NCBI RefSeq assembly: GCF_020169415.1
Contig: NZ_JAIULG010000041.1
Span: 1-42,331 of the forward strand
DNA length: 42,331 nt
Source: Tsukamurella sp. M9C
GTDB taxonomy: Bacteria; Actinomycetota; Actinomycetes; Mycobacteriales; Mycobacteriaceae
Reading direction: 5' to 3'
Position 1 is the first letter of the stretch, and each line of letters opens with the position of its first letter. Under the pieces are notes generated by a model, which ran no database searches, was not told the origin of the DNA, and was given only the letters and a program-made list of their open reading frames with translations. The position numbers and the translations under genes were made by a program. Below, piece after piece: positions 1-11,488 of this stretch.

Positions 1-1188
1 GATCGCCAGGGCGCCGCCGGGGCCGGCGGGACCGGCGGGGACGGAGGCGCCGGGCGGCATCGGCCGGGACGGTGCGCCGGGCGTGCTCGGGCCGCTGGGC
101 GGCGGGGTCGCGCACCGGGTCACCGTGGTCGCGAGCGGCGCGCCGTCGGGCCCGCGCTGCGCACCCGACGCCGACGCCGACGCCGGCCCGGAAGGCTTCG
201 CGGAGGGCTTGGCGGGGGTCGTCGTCGCGGGTCCGGGCCTGGCGGAGGTCGCGGCCGCCGCGGGCTTCCCGGGCCCGGCGGACGGCACCATCGATCCGGA
301 CGGGCCCGGCGCCACCGATCCGGACGGCGCCGGCGCACCGTCGGGCGTCCCGCAGCCAACGATCACCACGGTGCCGGGCGGAAGCGGCTTGGGCAGCGTG
401 GACGGCGGCGCGACGGGGGCCGCCATGTCGGGGATGCCGCCGACGGGGATCGCCCGGTCGCGGTAGGCCTTCGACCAGGCCACGACGTTGTCGACGTAGG
501 AGTTCGACTGGTTGTAGGCGAACACCGCGATGCGCTGCGCGGCCTCGTCCTGAAGCCCCGTCGCGCTGGAGCAGAGGTAGCGGGCGGCGCCGTAGGCGGC
601 GTCGCGGACGTTGTTGACGTCGGCGTTCCCGTCGCCGGAGTTGTCGCCGCCGAACAGCGCCCAGGTGGTGGTGAGGAACTGCATCGGGCCGAGCGCGCGG
701 GCGAAGCCGGCGCCGTCGCGGATCACGGCGTTGCCCGCGAGCGAGCCGTCGAGCACGGGACCCTGGATCGGGGTGAGGGTGTTGCCCGCGGCGTCGACGT
801 TGCCGCCGTCCGCATGCCCCGACTCGATGCGGCCGATCGCCGCGACCAGGTTCCACTCGATCCCGCAGCCGGGCGCCTCGAGGGCCATCCGGTCGGCGGC
901 GCCGCGGTAGGCGGCGAAGGCGGCGCCGGGGATGCCGAGCGGCCCGGGTGCGACCTTGACGGCCTCGGGGCGCGGCGGGATCGGCACGTGCCGCGCCGCA
1001 GGCGCGGCCGGGGCATCCGACGGTGCCGGCGGGCGCAGCTCGGCGAGGCCGATCGCGGCCTGGGCGACCAGCTCGGGCCCGGGAGACCGGTGGACGGCCG
1101 GGGCCTGGGACGCGGTGGTGTCGGCTCCCGCGACGCCGAGCAGCAGCGCGGCGGCGCCTGCCGCGGCGGTGGCCCCGAGGATGCGCAC
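1..1188 (-). CDS. Secreted lytic murein transglycosylase, C-terminus cut by window edge
   Basis: Reading from a GTG at 1188, preceded by the ribosome-binding sequence GGGAGGG, the frame stays open to base 1, so the C-terminus lies outside the window. The N-terminus is a short hydrophobic export signal rich in Ala and Leu, followed by a Pro/Ala linker. The central region matches the MltB/SLT fold: an AAIGRIESGH segment carries the likely catalytic Glu, followed by GPMQFLTTTW, a Gly/Asp/Asn-rich loop, and AYGAARYLC. The remainder is a long Pro/Ala/Gly/Ser-rich tail. The predicted role is cleavage of peptidoglycan glycan strands outside the membrane, releasing 1,6-anhydro-muropeptides. It is transcribed in the same direction as tmk, 100 bp downstream of it. 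The family call is firm; the exact subfamily and physiological role are not. Confidence 0.8.
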   Translation of the reverse strand, partial: MRILGATAAAGAAALLLGVAGADTTASQAPAVHRSPGPELVAQAAIGLAELRPPAPSDAPAAPAARHVPIPPRPEAVKVAPGPLGIPGAAFAAYRGAADRMALEAPGCGIEWNLVAAIGRIESGHADGGNVDAAGNTLTPIQGPVLDGSLAGNAVIRDGAGFARALGPMQFLTTTWALFGGDNSGDGNADVNNVRDAAYGAARYLCSSATGLQDEAAQRIAVFAYNQSNSYVDNVVAWSKAYRDRAIPVGGIPDMAAPVAPPSTLPKPLPPGTVVIVGCGTPDGAPAPSGSVAPGPSGSMVPSAGPGKPAAAATSARPGPATTTPAKPSAKPSGPASASASGAQRGPDGAPLATTVTRCATPPPSGPSTPGAPSRPMPPGASVPAGPAGPGGALAI

Positions 1189-1222
1189 GGTCGTCCCTCC
1201 CGGTTACTGACGAGTCAGTTTC

Positions 1223-1244
1223 GTGGCGCACGTTACTGCGCCAC
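1223..1244. terminator. Hairpin between tmk and the lytic transglycosylase gene
   Basis: GTGGCGCA (1223-1230) and TGCGCCAC (1237-1244) form a perfect 8-bp stem with a 6-nt loop, about 45 bp past the tmk stop. There is no U-tract, which is common for actinobacterial terminators. A second inverted repeat, ACTGAC-GA-GTCAGT, lies at 1206-1219, just upstream of the transglycosylase start, and is more likely an operator. The hairpin could end the tmk transcript or be part of the promoter region of the next gene. Confidence 0.4.
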
Positions 1245-1288
1245 AGCACCGTTGCGGGTGGGACTTCAGTGAATAACAGACCTGTTCT

Positions 1289-1927
1289 TCAGGAAAGGGC
1301 CGCGATCGCGTCGGCCAGCAGCTCCGGGGCGTCGTCCACGGAGTGCACGCGCCACGGCGACACCCAGTCCGCCGCCGCCAGCTCGGTGTAGACCGCGCCG
1401 GTGCGGGCCTGCAGGTCGCCGTCCCGCTCGTAGGCGTCGCGCTCGCGGGCGGCGTCGCTCGCCTCGCGCGACCGTGCGCGCTCGGCCGCGACGGTCACCG
1501 GCACGTCGAGGTACACCTGCAGGTCCGGCACCGGCAGCCCGAACCGGCCGAACTCGAGCTCGCGCACCCAGCCGGCCACGGCACCGTCGGCGCCCTCGCC
1601 CAGGCGGGCCGCGCTGTACGCGGCCGAGGAGGCGGCGTACCGGTCCAGCAGCACCACGTCGTGCGCGGCGAGGGCGGCCCGGATGTCGGGCGCCGCGGCC
1701 TGCCGGTCGAAGGCGAACAGCAGGCCCATGCCGTACACCGACTCGGCGACGTCGCCGTTGCCGCCGCGCAGCGCCTCGGCGGCGAGGTCCGCGAACTGCG
1801 TGCCGTAGCGGGGGAAGGCGAGCGCGGTCACCGTCCGGCCCGACGCCTGCAGCCGCGCCGTGACGGCCCGGGTGAGCGTGTTCTTGCCGGCCCCGTCGAG
1901 GCCTTCGATCGCGACGAGTCGTCCCAT
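1289..1927 (-). CDS. tmk: Thymidylate kinase (dTMP kinase)
   Basis: This is a 212-residue protein, the normal length for bacterial Tmk. It transfers phosphate from ATP to dTMP to make dTDP in DNA precursor synthesis. The N-terminus carries the P-loop GLDGAGKNTL around residues 9-18; Asn replaces the usual Ser/Arg before Thr. The DRY motif is seen in LLDRYAASSAAY. A basic LID segment with Arg-rich residues (RARSREAS) follows in the C-terminal third. The ATG at 1927 gives MGRLVAIEG, the standard Tmk N-terminus. It is divergent from mtrA with only 52 bp between the two starts, as in M. tuberculosis, where tmk (Rv3247c) neighbours mtrA (there co-oriented). Confidence 0.95.
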   Translation of the reverse strand: MGRLVAIEGLDGAGKNTLTRAVTARLQASGRTVTALAFPRYGTQFADLAAEALRGGNGDVAESVYGMGLLFAFDRQAAAPDIRAALAAHDVVLLDRYAASSAAYSAARLGEGADGAVAGWVRELEFGRFGLPVPDLQVYLDVPVTVAAERARSREASDAARERDAYERDGDLQARTGAVYTELAAADWVSPWRVHSVDDAPELLADAIAALS

Positions 1928-1935
1928 GGAGAGGA

Positions 1936-1952
1936 TCGTAAGGTGTCGTAAG
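1936..1952. promoter_or_regulatory. Direct repeat TCGTAAG x2, candidate MtrA site
   Basis: TCGTAAG occurs at 1936-1942 and again at 1946-1952, a 10-bp period, so two GTAAG half-sites lie on the same DNA face. OmpR/PhoB-family regulators bind tandem half-sites with this spacing, and actinobacterial MtrA sites are described as GTAAC-like direct repeats. The pair sits in the 52-bp divergent tmk-mtrA gap. Autoregulation by MtrA is an inference. Confidence 0.4.
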
Positions 1953-1979
1953 AGCAGGAACGCCGACAGCAGTGACAAT

Positions 1980-2666
1980 ATGGACAGCATGAAACCCCGG
2001 ATCCTGGTGATCGACGACGATCCCGCCCTGGCGGAGATGCTCACCATCGTCCTGCGCAACGAGGGCTTCGACTCGACGGTGGTCGGCGACGGCACGCAGG
2101 CGCTGAGCGCGGCCCGCGAGTTCCGCCCCGACCTGGTGCTGCTCGACCTCATGCTCCCCGGCATGAACGGCATCGACGTGTGCCGCGTGCTGCGCGCCGA
2201 TTCGTCGGTGCCGATCGTGATGCTCACGGCGAAGGCGGACACCGTCGACGTGGTGCTGGGCCTCGAGTCGGGCGCCGACGACTACGTGATCAAGCCCTTC
2301 AAGCCGAAGGAGCTCGTCGCGCGCGTGCGGGCCCGGCTGCGCCGCACCGACGACGAGCCCAGCGAGCTGCTCTCGATCGGCAACGTCATCATCGACGTCC
2401 CGGCGCACAAGGTGACCCGCGACGGCGCCGTTGTCTCGCTCACGCCCACCGAGTTCGACCTGCTGGTGACCATGGCCCGCAAGCCGCGCCAGGTGTTCAC
2501 GCGCGACGTCCTGCTCGAGCAGGTGTGGGGCTACCGGCACCCGGCGGACACCCGGCTGGTGAACGTCCACATCCAGCGCCTGCGCGCGAAGATCGAGAAG
2601 GATCCGGAGAACCCGGAGATCGTGCTCACGCTGCGCGGCGTCGGCTACAAGGCGGGGCCGGCGTGA
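1980..2666 (+). CDS. mtrA: MtrA, OmpR-family response regulator
   Basis: The 228-residue protein is close to M. tuberculosis MtrA over its whole length and has the same length. MtrA is the essential DNA-binding regulator of the MtrAB system, controlling cell-wall hydrolases and division-linked genes. The receiver domain (about 1-120) has acidic residues near Asp11-13, the phosphoacceptor Asp56 in [13 protein letters not shown], and a Lys in KPFKPKE. The winged-helix domain (about 130-225) ends in the recognition-helix region [18 protein letters not shown]. The ATG at 1980 gives MDSMKPR, matching the known MDTM start; a second ATG at 1989 is possible. No clear Shine-Dalgarno precedes it. mtrB follows after 16 bp. 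Confidence 0.97.
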   Translation: MDSMKPRILVIDDDPALAEMLTIVLRNEGFDSTVVGDGTQALSAAREFRPDLVLLDLMLPGMNGIDVCRVLRADSSVPIVMLTAKADTVDVVLGLESGADDYVIKPFKPKELVARVRARLRRTDDEPSELLSIGNVIIDVPAHKVTRDGAVVSLTPTEFDLLVTMARKPRQVFTRDVLLEQVWGYRHPADTRLVNVHIQRLRAKIEKDPENPEIVLTLRGVGYKAGPA

Positions 2667-2682
2667 GCGGGCCGATCGGCTC

Positions 2683-4371
2683 GTGATCGACCGGGCCGGG
2701 GCGGCCCGGCAGGTGGACTGGGTGCGCGGCGCGGTGCGCACGTTCCTGGCCGACCCCACGATCGCCCTGCGCGACGGTGCGCGGTTCGCCGGCGCCGGCT
2801 TGTCGTACGCGGGCCGGGTGTGGCGCCGTTCGCTGCAGCTGCGGGTGGTCACGCAGACCCTCGTGCTCAGCCTCACCGTGCTGTTGCTGCTGGGTTTCGT
2901 GCTGACCTCCCAGATCGCGAACCAGCTGATCGACGCGAAGCTGACAGCGGGCAAGGAGGAGACCGCCCGGGTCAAGCAGAACGTGGAACTCTCGCTCAGT
3001 CGCGCGGAGACCCGCACCGAGGGCGTGGAGTCGGTGCTGCGCAGCGTCCGCGCGAGCCTGGTGAGCCAGGGCCTCGACGTGGGCCCGACGGCCGCGCGGT
3101 CGGGCAACTACGACCCCGTGCTGATCGTGCCGCACGGCGCGGGCCGCCCGCCGATCGTGATCGGCAGCGAGAGCGAGGTACCGCAGTCGCTGCAGACCTT
3201 CGTCCGCGGCGGCCAGACCGCGTTCCAGCACGCGACCGTCACCGACAGCACCGGCCGGTACGGGAAGGTGCTGGTGATCGGCACCCCCGTGCAGTCGACG
3301 ATCGCGGGTCTCGAGCTGTACCTGGTGTTCCCGCTCACCCAGGAGGAGAACACCCTCAACCTGATGCAGGGCACGCTGTACACGGGCGGCGCGGTGCTGC
3401 TCATCCTGCTCGCGGCGGTCAGCCTGCTCGTCGCGCGACAGGTCGTGCTGCCCGTGCGGTCCGCGGCGCGGATCGCGGTGCGCTTCGCCGAGGGCCGGCT
3501 CAAGGAGCGGATGCCGGTGCGCGGCGAGGACGACATCGCGCGCCTCGCGATGAGCTTCAACGACATGGCCGAGTCGCTGTCCAAACAGATCGGGCAGCTC
3601 GAGGAGTTCGGCAACCTCCAGCGCCAGTTCACCTCCGACGTCTCCCACGAGCTGCGCACCCCGCTCACCACCGTGCGGATGGCGGCCGACATGATCGCCG
3701 ACTCCGTCGACGACCTCGACCCCGGAATGCGCCGCACCACCGAGCTGATGCAGAAGGAGCTGGACCGCTTCGAGACCCTGCTCGCCGAGCTGCTGGAGAT
3801 CTCCCGGCACGACGCCGGCGTCGCGGAGCTGCACTCCGAGCAGATCGACATCGAGGTGCCGATCGCCTCCGCGATGGCCACCGTCCGGCACCTGGCCGAG
3901 CAGTCCGAGACCGAGTTGATCCTCGACATGCCCGACGACCCCGTCATCGTCGAGGCCGACACCCGGCGGGTCGAGCGGGTGCTGCGCAACCTGCTCGCCA
4001 ACGCCATCGACCACAGCGAGGGCAAGCCCGTGATCCTCACCATGCGCGCCGACGACGACGCCGTGGCGGTCACCGTCCGCGACTACGGTGTGGGCCTGCG
4101 GCCCGGCGAGGAGAAGCTGGTCTTCAACCGCTTCTGGCGCTCTGACCCCTCGCGGGTTCGGCGCTCCGGCGGCACGGGGCTGGGCCTGGCGATCAGCATC
4201 GAGGACGCCCGGCTGCATAGCGGCCGGCTCGAGGCCTGGGGCGAGCCCGGCAGCGGCTCCTGCTTCCGGCTCACCCTGCCCCGCACGCGCGGGGGCCGGG
4301 TCACCGTCAGCCCCCTGCCCCTGAAGTCGATGACGCGGCGCGGCCCGGACGGGGGCTCCGACGATGTCTAG
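2683..4371 (+). CDS. mtrB: MtrB, sensor histidine kinase
   Basis: The 562-residue membrane kinase phosphorylates MtrA. A cytoplasmic N-terminal stretch is followed by TM1 (about residues 52-75, [20 protein letters not shown]), a roughly 160-residue extracytoplasmic sensor loop, TM2 ([20 protein letters not shown]), a HAMP domain, a HisKA domain with the phosphoacceptor His near 322 in [10 protein letters not shown], and a HATPase domain with N box [10 protein letters not shown] and Gly-rich GTGLGLAIS. The length fits the mycobacterial orthologue (about 567). A GTG start at 2683 is chosen because it lies just after the mtrA stop and gives the expected N-terminus. Its 3' end overlaps lpqB by 8 bp, implying translational coupling in an mtrA-mtrB-lpqB operon. 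Confidence 0.96.
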   Translation: MIDRAGAARQVDWVRGAVRTFLADPTIALRDGARFAGAGLSYAGRVWRRSLQLRVVTQTLVLSLTVLLLLGFVLTSQIANQLIDAKLTAGKEETARVKQNVELSLSRAETRTEGVESVLRSVRASLVSQGLDVGPTAARSGNYDPVLIVPHGAGRPPIVIGSESEVPQSLQTFVRGGQTAFQHATVTDSTGRYGKVLVIGTPVQSTIAGLELYLVFPLTQEENTLNLMQGTLYTGGAVLLILLAAVSLLVARQVVLPVRSAARIAVRFAEGRLKERMPVRGEDDIARLAMSFNDMAESLSKQIGQLEEFGNLQRQFTSDVSHELRTPLTTVRMAADMIADSVDDLDPGMRRTTELMQKELDRFETLLAELLEISRHDAGVAELHSEQIDIEVPIASAMATVRHLAEQSETELILDMPDDPVIVEADTRRVERVLRNLLANAIDHSEGKPVILTMRADDDAVAVTVRDYGVGLRPGEEKLVFNRFWRSDPSRVRRSGGTGLGLAISIEDARLHSGRLEAWGEPGSGSCFRLTLPRTRGGRVTVSPLPLKSMTRRGPDGGSDDV

Positions 4372-6175
4372 GACACTGCGCACGCCCGCCGGGAAGGCCC
4401 TGGTGATCCTGCTGGCCGCGTTGGTCGCGCTCACCGGGTGCGCCAACATCCCCGAGTCGACGAATCCGCGCGTCGTCGGCGACCTGGGCGGCGAGACCGC
4501 GGCGCCCGACCGGGGCCTGGCGCCGCGCCGCGACTCGCAGCCCGAGGTCATCGTCCGCGACTTCCTCAAGGCGAACGCGGTGGCCGACGGGAACTACGCC
4601 GCCTCCCGCAAGTTCCTCACGCCCAACGCGAGCTGGGACGTGCCGCAGCAGGCCGTCGTGGTGAAGGACATCGACGTGCTGCCGACGGAGCGCAGCACGA
4701 ACTTCATGAAGGCGACGATCCGCGCGCAGGCCACGGGCTTCCTCGGCGCCGACGGCACGTTCGAGCCGGCATCGCAGTCGATCACGCAGAACGTCCAGCT
4801 CCTCCAGGTCGACGGCCAGTGGCGGCTGCAGGGGATCAGTTCGGTGGGCAACACCCCGATGCTGTTGATCGACACCGAGCAGTTCCGCGTCGTCTACCGC
4901 CGCTACCTGCTGTACTTCCCGGATCCGACGGGGCGCACCCTGGTGCCGGACGCCCGATGGCTGGCCGGGCCGCGCTCCAAGCTCGCCTCGGACCTGCTGT
5001 TGCTCCTGGTCCGCGGCCCGCGGGCGGCCCTCAAGGACGCCGTCTACAACCCGTTCGGGGCGAACGCCGGCATCCGCGGCGCCGTGACCGACGCGCAGGG
5101 CAACCAGCGCGACCCGGGCGTCGGCTTCGCGGGCGTGCGGGTGGACCTGACGGGCCTGCCGCGCGTCGAGCCCGACGTGGCCCGGCTCGTCGCCGGGCAG
5201 ATCGTGTGGAGTCTCGCCGGCGCCGACGTGCAGGGCCCGTACGTGATCACCGTCGACGGCTCCCCGCTCGACGACAAGCACCAGTCCGGCTGGAACCCCA
5301 ACGACGTCGCGTCGATCAGCCCGAACGCCTCCTCGGATCTCGCGGTCGGCCTGCACGGGGTGCTCGACGGCCGGTTCGTCAAGATCACCGGCGGCCAGGG
5401 CGCGGGCGGTCAGGTCACCCCCGTCGCGGGGCCGCTCGGGGCATCGACGTCGATCCGCTCGGTCGGGCTCTCGGGCACGGGGCGGCAGGTGGCGGCGGTG
5501 CTCGACGCCGGCGGCCGGGGCGGCCCCGGGACCGCGCTCACCCTCGCGCCCTACGGTGGCGTGCCCACGCAGGTGCTCACCGCCGGCTCCATGACCCGGC
5601 CCTCGTGGACGCCCGACGACGCCGCGGTCTGGACGGTGCTCGACGGGACGCGGGTGGTCCGGGTCCGGCAGGACCAGACCACGGGGGAGGTCTCGACCAC
5701 CGACATCGACGCGAGCGAGGTGGCGGCGGCCGCGCCGGGCCCGATCACCGAGCTGCGCCTCTCGCGCGACGGTGTGCGGGCGGCCCTCGTCGTGGGCGGG
5801 AAGGTGCTGGTGGGTGTCGTGCAGGCGGCGCCCAACGGGCAGACCAAGCTCGCCCGTCTCACGTCGGTGGTCACCGACCGGGAGCTGGTCGCCTCGTCGG
5901 TCGACTGGCAGACCGGCGACGTGATCTTCATCGGCCGCAACACCTCCGATTCGCCGGTGCTGTCCGTGCGGTACGACTCGGGCGAGGTCACCGCGGTGCC
6001 GAGCCGCAACCTCTCGCCGCCCGTCTACAACGTCGCGGTGTCGACGTCCGCGGTGTACGCGACGGACTCGTCGGGGGTGTGGGAGATCGGCATCGGTCCG
6101 GACAGCGACGAGCAATACTGGAGCCAGGTGGATCGCCTGGCGGGGGGCCGGGCGAACCCGGTGCTGCCCGGGTAG
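4364..6175 (+). CDS. lpqB: LpqB, lipoprotein partner of MtrB
   Basis: The protein has 603 residues with a type II signal peptide. A hydrophobic segment ([11 protein letters not shown]) leads to the lipobox LTGC with lipidated Cys26. LpqB-family proteins have an N-terminal region, a GerMN domain (here around 190-310, with [21 protein letters not shown]) and a C-terminal beta-propeller, seen here as repeats such as [15 protein letters not shown] and [14 protein letters not shown]. LpqB is known to interact with the MtrB extracellular domain and tune MtrA phosphorylation. The ATG at 4364 overlaps the mtrB stop. Synteny and sequence agree. Confidence 0.96.
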   Translation: MSRTLRTPAGKALVILLAALVALTGCANIPESTNPRVVGDLGGETAAPDRGLAPRRDSQPEVIVRDFLKANAVADGNYAASRKFLTPNASWDVPQQAVVVKDIDVLPTERSTNFMKATIRAQATGFLGADGTFEPASQSITQNVQLLQVDGQWRLQGISSVGNTPMLLIDTEQFRVVYRRYLLYFPDPTGRTLVPDARWLAGPRSKLASDLLLLLVRGPRAALKDAVYNPFGANAGIRGAVTDAQGNQRDPGVGFAGVRVDLTGLPRVEPDVARLVAGQIVWSLAGADVQGPYVITVDGSPLDDKHQSGWNPNDVASISPNASSDLAVGLHGVLDGRFVKITGGQGAGGQVTPVAGPLGASTSIRSVGLSGTGRQVAAVLDAGGRGGPGTALTLAPYGGVPTQVLTAGSMTRPSWTPDDAAVWTVLDGTRVVRVRQDQTTGEVSTTDIDASEVAAAAPGPITELRLSRDGVRAALVVGGKVLVGVVQAAPNGQTKLARLTSVVTDRELVASSVDWQTGDVIFIGRNTSDSPVLSVRYDSGEVTAVPSRNLSPPVYNVAVSTSAVYATDSSGVWEIGIGPDSDEQYWSQVDRLAGGRANPVLPG

Positions 6176-6198
6176 AGCGCACCTGGAACGGGGGAGCC

Positions 6199-6879
6199 GT
6201 GCGCATCGTGCGGGGCGTCGTCTGCGGGGTGGCCGGCGGCGTCGACGACCTGGTCGAGCTGGCGGTGCCCCGTACCTGCGGCGGCTGCGGGTTTCCGAGG
6301 GTGCGCTGGTGCGGCCGCTGCGAGGCGGCCCTGCACGACGTCCCGGCGCTGATCCGCACCACAGTCGATCCGGGGGTGCCCGTCTGGACGCTGGGCCGGT
6401 ACGACGGTGCGCGGCGCCGCGCCGTCCTGCAGCTCAAGGAGCGCGGTCGCGGCGATCTCGCCGTCCCGCTGGGCCGCGCCCTCGCGCACGCGCTGCTGCG
6501 CCTGCGGGCCTGGGGCGAGTTGGGCGATGACCCGGTCCTGGTGCCCGCGCCCACGACGGCGTGGGCCGCTCGACGCCGCGGCGGCGACGTGGTGACCGCG
6601 GTGTGCCGCGCCGGCGCCCGCACCGCGGCTCCCGTGTACGCGGTGACGGTCTCGCCGGTCCTGCGCACGGTGGGCGCCGCGGAGTCGGTGGGGCTGGGCG
6701 CTTCCGCGCGGGTCGCCAACGTGCGCGGCACCGTCCGTGTCCGGGCGCTACCCGAGGACGGCACCGTCGTGCTGGTGGACGACGTGGTGACCACGGGGGC
6801 CACCCTGGCGGAGTCCGTCGCCGCCCTGGCTCGACGGGGCGTGCCCGTCGCCGCCGCGATCACCCTCGCCGCGGCGTGA
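6199..6879 (+). CDS. ComF-family phosphoribosyltransferase-like protein
   Basis: About 226 residues. The N-terminus carries a four-Cys zinc-finger-like cluster (C27, C30, C38, C41 in RTCGGCGFPRVRWCGRC). The C-terminal half is a type I PRTase fold with the PRPP-binding loop VVLVDDVVTTGATL at about 190-203. ComF proteins are linked to DNA uptake in competent bacteria, but in actinobacteria the role is unclear and the mycobacterial orthologue (Rv3242c region) is uncharacterised. GTG codons at 6199 and 6208 are both in frame. The GGGGGAG ribosome-binding sequence ends 2 nt before the first and 11 nt before the second, so the start is uncertain by three codons. It follows lpqB by 23 bp, probably on the same transcript. 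Confidence 0.85.
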   Translation: MRIVRGVVCGVAGGVDDLVELAVPRTCGGCGFPRVRWCGRCEAALHDVPALIRTTVDPGVPVWTLGRYDGARRRAVLQLKERGRGDLAVPLGRALAHALLRLRAWGELGDDPVLVPAPTTAWAARRRGGDVVTAVCRAGARTAAPVYAVTVSPVLRTVGAAESVGLGASARVANVRGTVRVRALPEDGTVVLVDDVVTTGATLAESVAALARRGVPVAAAITLAAA

Positions 6880-7109
6880 CGCGTCGGTGAACTCGCGGTG
6901 ACCAAATCCTGGCGGGATCCGGAAAGCCGGGCTATCTTCGGGGGTACCTTTCCCGGTTCGAGAAAGAGGAGGTGATGGCACACCTTCCCAGGCGTCGGGC
7001 AGTCCGCCCGCCGTTCGAATCTGAGCCTGCTCCCACGCGCGCTGACCGAAGTGACGGACTGGTGATCCGTACGAGCGCAAGGGATTCGGGCCTGCATGAA
7101 AGGTTCCAC
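6880..7109 (+). promoter_or_regulatory. hpf leader with an unusually long anti-SD match
   Basis: This 230-nt region has a -10-like TATCTT near 6932, then AGAAAG-AG-GAGGTGAT at 6961-6976, an extended complement of the 16S rRNA 3' end. The SD core ends only 2 nt before an ATG at 6975 that is in frame with hpf. A more conventional AAAGG at about 7100 serves the ATG at 7110. The leader may be a translational control element for the hibernation factor, or the real start may be upstream. Confidence 0.4.
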
Positions 7110-7835
7110 ATGACCCTTCTGTCCCCGCGCGACACGAATCGCGCCCACGCGACCCCCAACGTCGAGGTCGACCCCTTCCGCGAACCCGGCCACGTGGCCG
7201 ACGAGCGCGACAAGGAGTACCTCACTCCCAACGCCCCCGTGGCCATCGACGGCCGCAACGTGGAGGTGCCCGAGCACTTCCGCGTCTACCTGGGAGACAA
7301 GCTGGCGCGGCTCGAGAAGTTCCGCTCCACCATCACCCTGTTCGAGGTCAGCCTCTTCCACGAACCCAATCCACGCCAGTCCAAGGCCTGCCAGCGCCTG
7401 GAGCTGACGGTCCGCGGCAAGGGCGGCGTCGCCCGTGCCGAGGCGGCCTCGGAGAACTTCTACGCCGCCTTCGAGACGGCCCTCTCCCGCCTGCAGAGTC
7501 GCCTGCGGAAGGCCTCGGACCGCAAGAAGGTGCACTACGGGAACCGCACCCCGGTCTCCGTGGCGGAGGCGACGGCACCGTCGGCCCTGCCCGACGCGCC
7601 GTCCGCGAGCGAGGCGGACGACGATCCGTACGCCGCCCTCGTCGAGGACCACCTGCCCGGCCAGGTGGTCCGGATCAAGGACCATCCGGGCACGCCGATG
7701 ACGGTGGACGACGCCCTGTCGCAGATGGAACTGGTCGGCCACGACTTCTTCCTGTTCTTCGACAAGGAGGCCGAGAAGCCCTCCGTCGTGTACCGGCGGA
7801 AGGCGTTCGACTACGGCCTTCTCCGCCTGACCTGA
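7110..7835 (+). CDS. hpf: Ribosome hibernation promoting factor, long form
   Basis: The 241-residue protein is of the long HPF type. The N-terminal S30AE domain (about 40-145: VAIDGRNVEVPEHFRVYLGDKLARLEKF, then basic FETALSRLQSRLRKASDRKK) binds the 30S decoding region and blocks mRNA/tRNA. A linker of about 30 residues rich in Ala/Ser/Asp leads to the C-terminal dimerisation domain (EDHLPGQVVRIKDHPGTPMT through YRRKAFDYGLLRL), which drives 100S dimer formation. M. tuberculosis Rv3241c lies in the same place before secA1. The ATG at 7110 has AAAGG 6 nt upstream. An in-frame ATG at 6975 behind a perfect GGAGG would add 45 basic residues, so the start is not settled. Confidence 0.93.
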   Translation: MTLLSPRDTNRAHATPNVEVDPFREPGHVADERDKEYLTPNAPVAIDGRNVEVPEHFRVYLGDKLARLEKFRSTITLFEVSLFHEPNPRQSKACQRLELTVRGKGGVARAEAASENFYAAFETALSRLQSRLRKASDRKKVHYGNRTPVSVAEATAPSALPDAPSASEADDDPYAALVEDHLPGQVVRIKDHPGTPMTVDDALSQMELVGHDFFLFFDKEAEKPSVVYRRKAFDYGLLRLT

Positions 7836-7852
7836 CGTTTCGCCTACCATGG

Positions 7853-7881
7853 ATCCCGGTCGCGGACGACGCGGCCGGGAT
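7853..7881 (+). terminator. 12-bp hairpin between hpf and secA
   Basis: ATCCCGGTCGCG (7853-7864) pairs with CGCGGCCGGGAT (7870-7881) around a GACGA loop, with one G-U pair, 17 nt after the hpf stop. It probably terminates or attenuates the hpf transcript. A -10-like TACCAT lies immediately upstream (7846-7851), so it could instead sit in the secA 5' UTR. Confidence 0.55.
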
Positions 7882-7930
7882 TCGTGTGTGCGCGCGCTCA
7901 CTTGACTCGTTAACGGATTGAGGTTGCTCA

Positions 7931-10675
<2,745 letters not shown>

Positions 10676-10683
10676 GCCACCGA

Positions 10684-10722
10684 ACGACGAAGGAGGGCGG
10701 CACTGCCGCCCTCCTTCGTCGT
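10684..10722. terminator. 18-bp bidirectional terminator
   Basis: An 18-bp perfect stem (10684-10701 with 10705-10722) surrounds a 3-nt loop; the core is GGAGGGCGGC / GCCGCCCTCC. It lies between the convergent ends of secA (10675) and the acyltransferase (10742), and can end both transcripts. Confidence 0.9.
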
Positions 10723-10741
10723 CGAGTTCGTCGTCGAGCGG

Positions 10742-11422
10742 CTACTTGCCGCCCTTCTTCGCGTACTCGGGGACGCGGTCCTGGCCGGTGTGCTCGCCGA
10801 TGACCTCCATCAGGCGGTCGGTGGCGCGGCGGATCGACTCCTGATCGTCGAGACTCGCGTCGCTCAGGTCCAGCGGCGGCAGTACGTCGACGGTGACGCG
10901 GCTCTTCCAGAAGTTCTTCCGGGTCCGGTTGTCGGTGCGGCCCAGCGCGATCGGGATGAGCGGCGTGCCGGTGGCGAGAGCCACCCGCACCGCTCCGGTC
11001 TTGCCCTTGTACAGCCGGCCGTCGGGGGATCGGGTGCCCTCCGGGTGGATGCCCCAGGCGCCGCCGTCCTCGACGATCTTCGTCGCCGCCTCGAGCGCGG
11101 GCGCCGAGACCGAGCCGCCGCGCCGGTCCACGGGGATCTGCCCCATGCCGGAGAAGAAGATCTTCTTGAACCGGCCCTTGATCCCGGGCTCGGTGAAGTA
11201 GTCCGCCTTCGCGAGGAAGCTGACGGGCCGCCGCGCGCTCTGCACCACGTAGAACGAGTCCGAGATCGCGAGGTGATTCGCGGCCAGGATCACCGGACCG
11301 GTGCGGGGAATGTTCTCCAGCCCCGTGTATTCGGGGCGTCCCCAGGCCCACAGCGCGGGGCCGATCAGGAAGTGGCGGGCCACCCGGTAACGGAACGCGG
11401 CACGCAGCGAGCTCAGCGACAT
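10742..11422 (-). CDS. PlsC-like 1-acylglycerol-3-phosphate acyltransferase
   Basis: 226 residues. The PlsC acyltransferase signature is complete: HX4D at H50-D55 in AANHLAISD, GMGQIPVDR near 92-100, and the acyl-acceptor motif PEGTRSPDGR at about 127-136. The predicted reaction is acyl transfer from acyl-CoA or acyl-ACP to lysophosphatidate or a related lyso-lipid at the cytoplasmic membrane face. A basic C-terminus (EYAKKGGK) may aid membrane contact. An ATG at 11422 preceded by AAGGG is chosen; an upstream ATG at 11470 would add 16 residues. It is convergent with secA through a shared terminator. The exact lipid substrate cannot be read from sequence. Confidence 0.88.
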   Translation of the reverse strand: MSLSSLRAAFRYRVARHFLIGPALWAWGRPEYTGLENIPRTGPVILAANHLAISDSFYVVQSARRPVSFLAKADYFTEPGIKGRFKKIFFSGMGQIPVDRRGGSVSAPALEAATKIVEDGGAWGIHPEGTRSPDGRLYKGKTGAVRVALATGTPLIPIALGRTDNRTRKNFWKSRVTVDVLPPLDLSDASLDDQESIRRATDRLMEVIGEHTGQDRVPEYAKKGGK

Positions 11423-11488
11423 GTCCCTTGTGTACCGCCCCGCCGCGCCGGGCGGTCGTGATTCGCGCAAACACAGGAGTAACCCGCG

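Noticed and set aside
2820..4145. Arg/Pro-rich open frame in another phase of mtrB
   Set aside because: Composition (Arg, Pro, Ala, Gly) is that of an off-frame reading of a GC-rich gene; mtrB covers it with full kinase domains.
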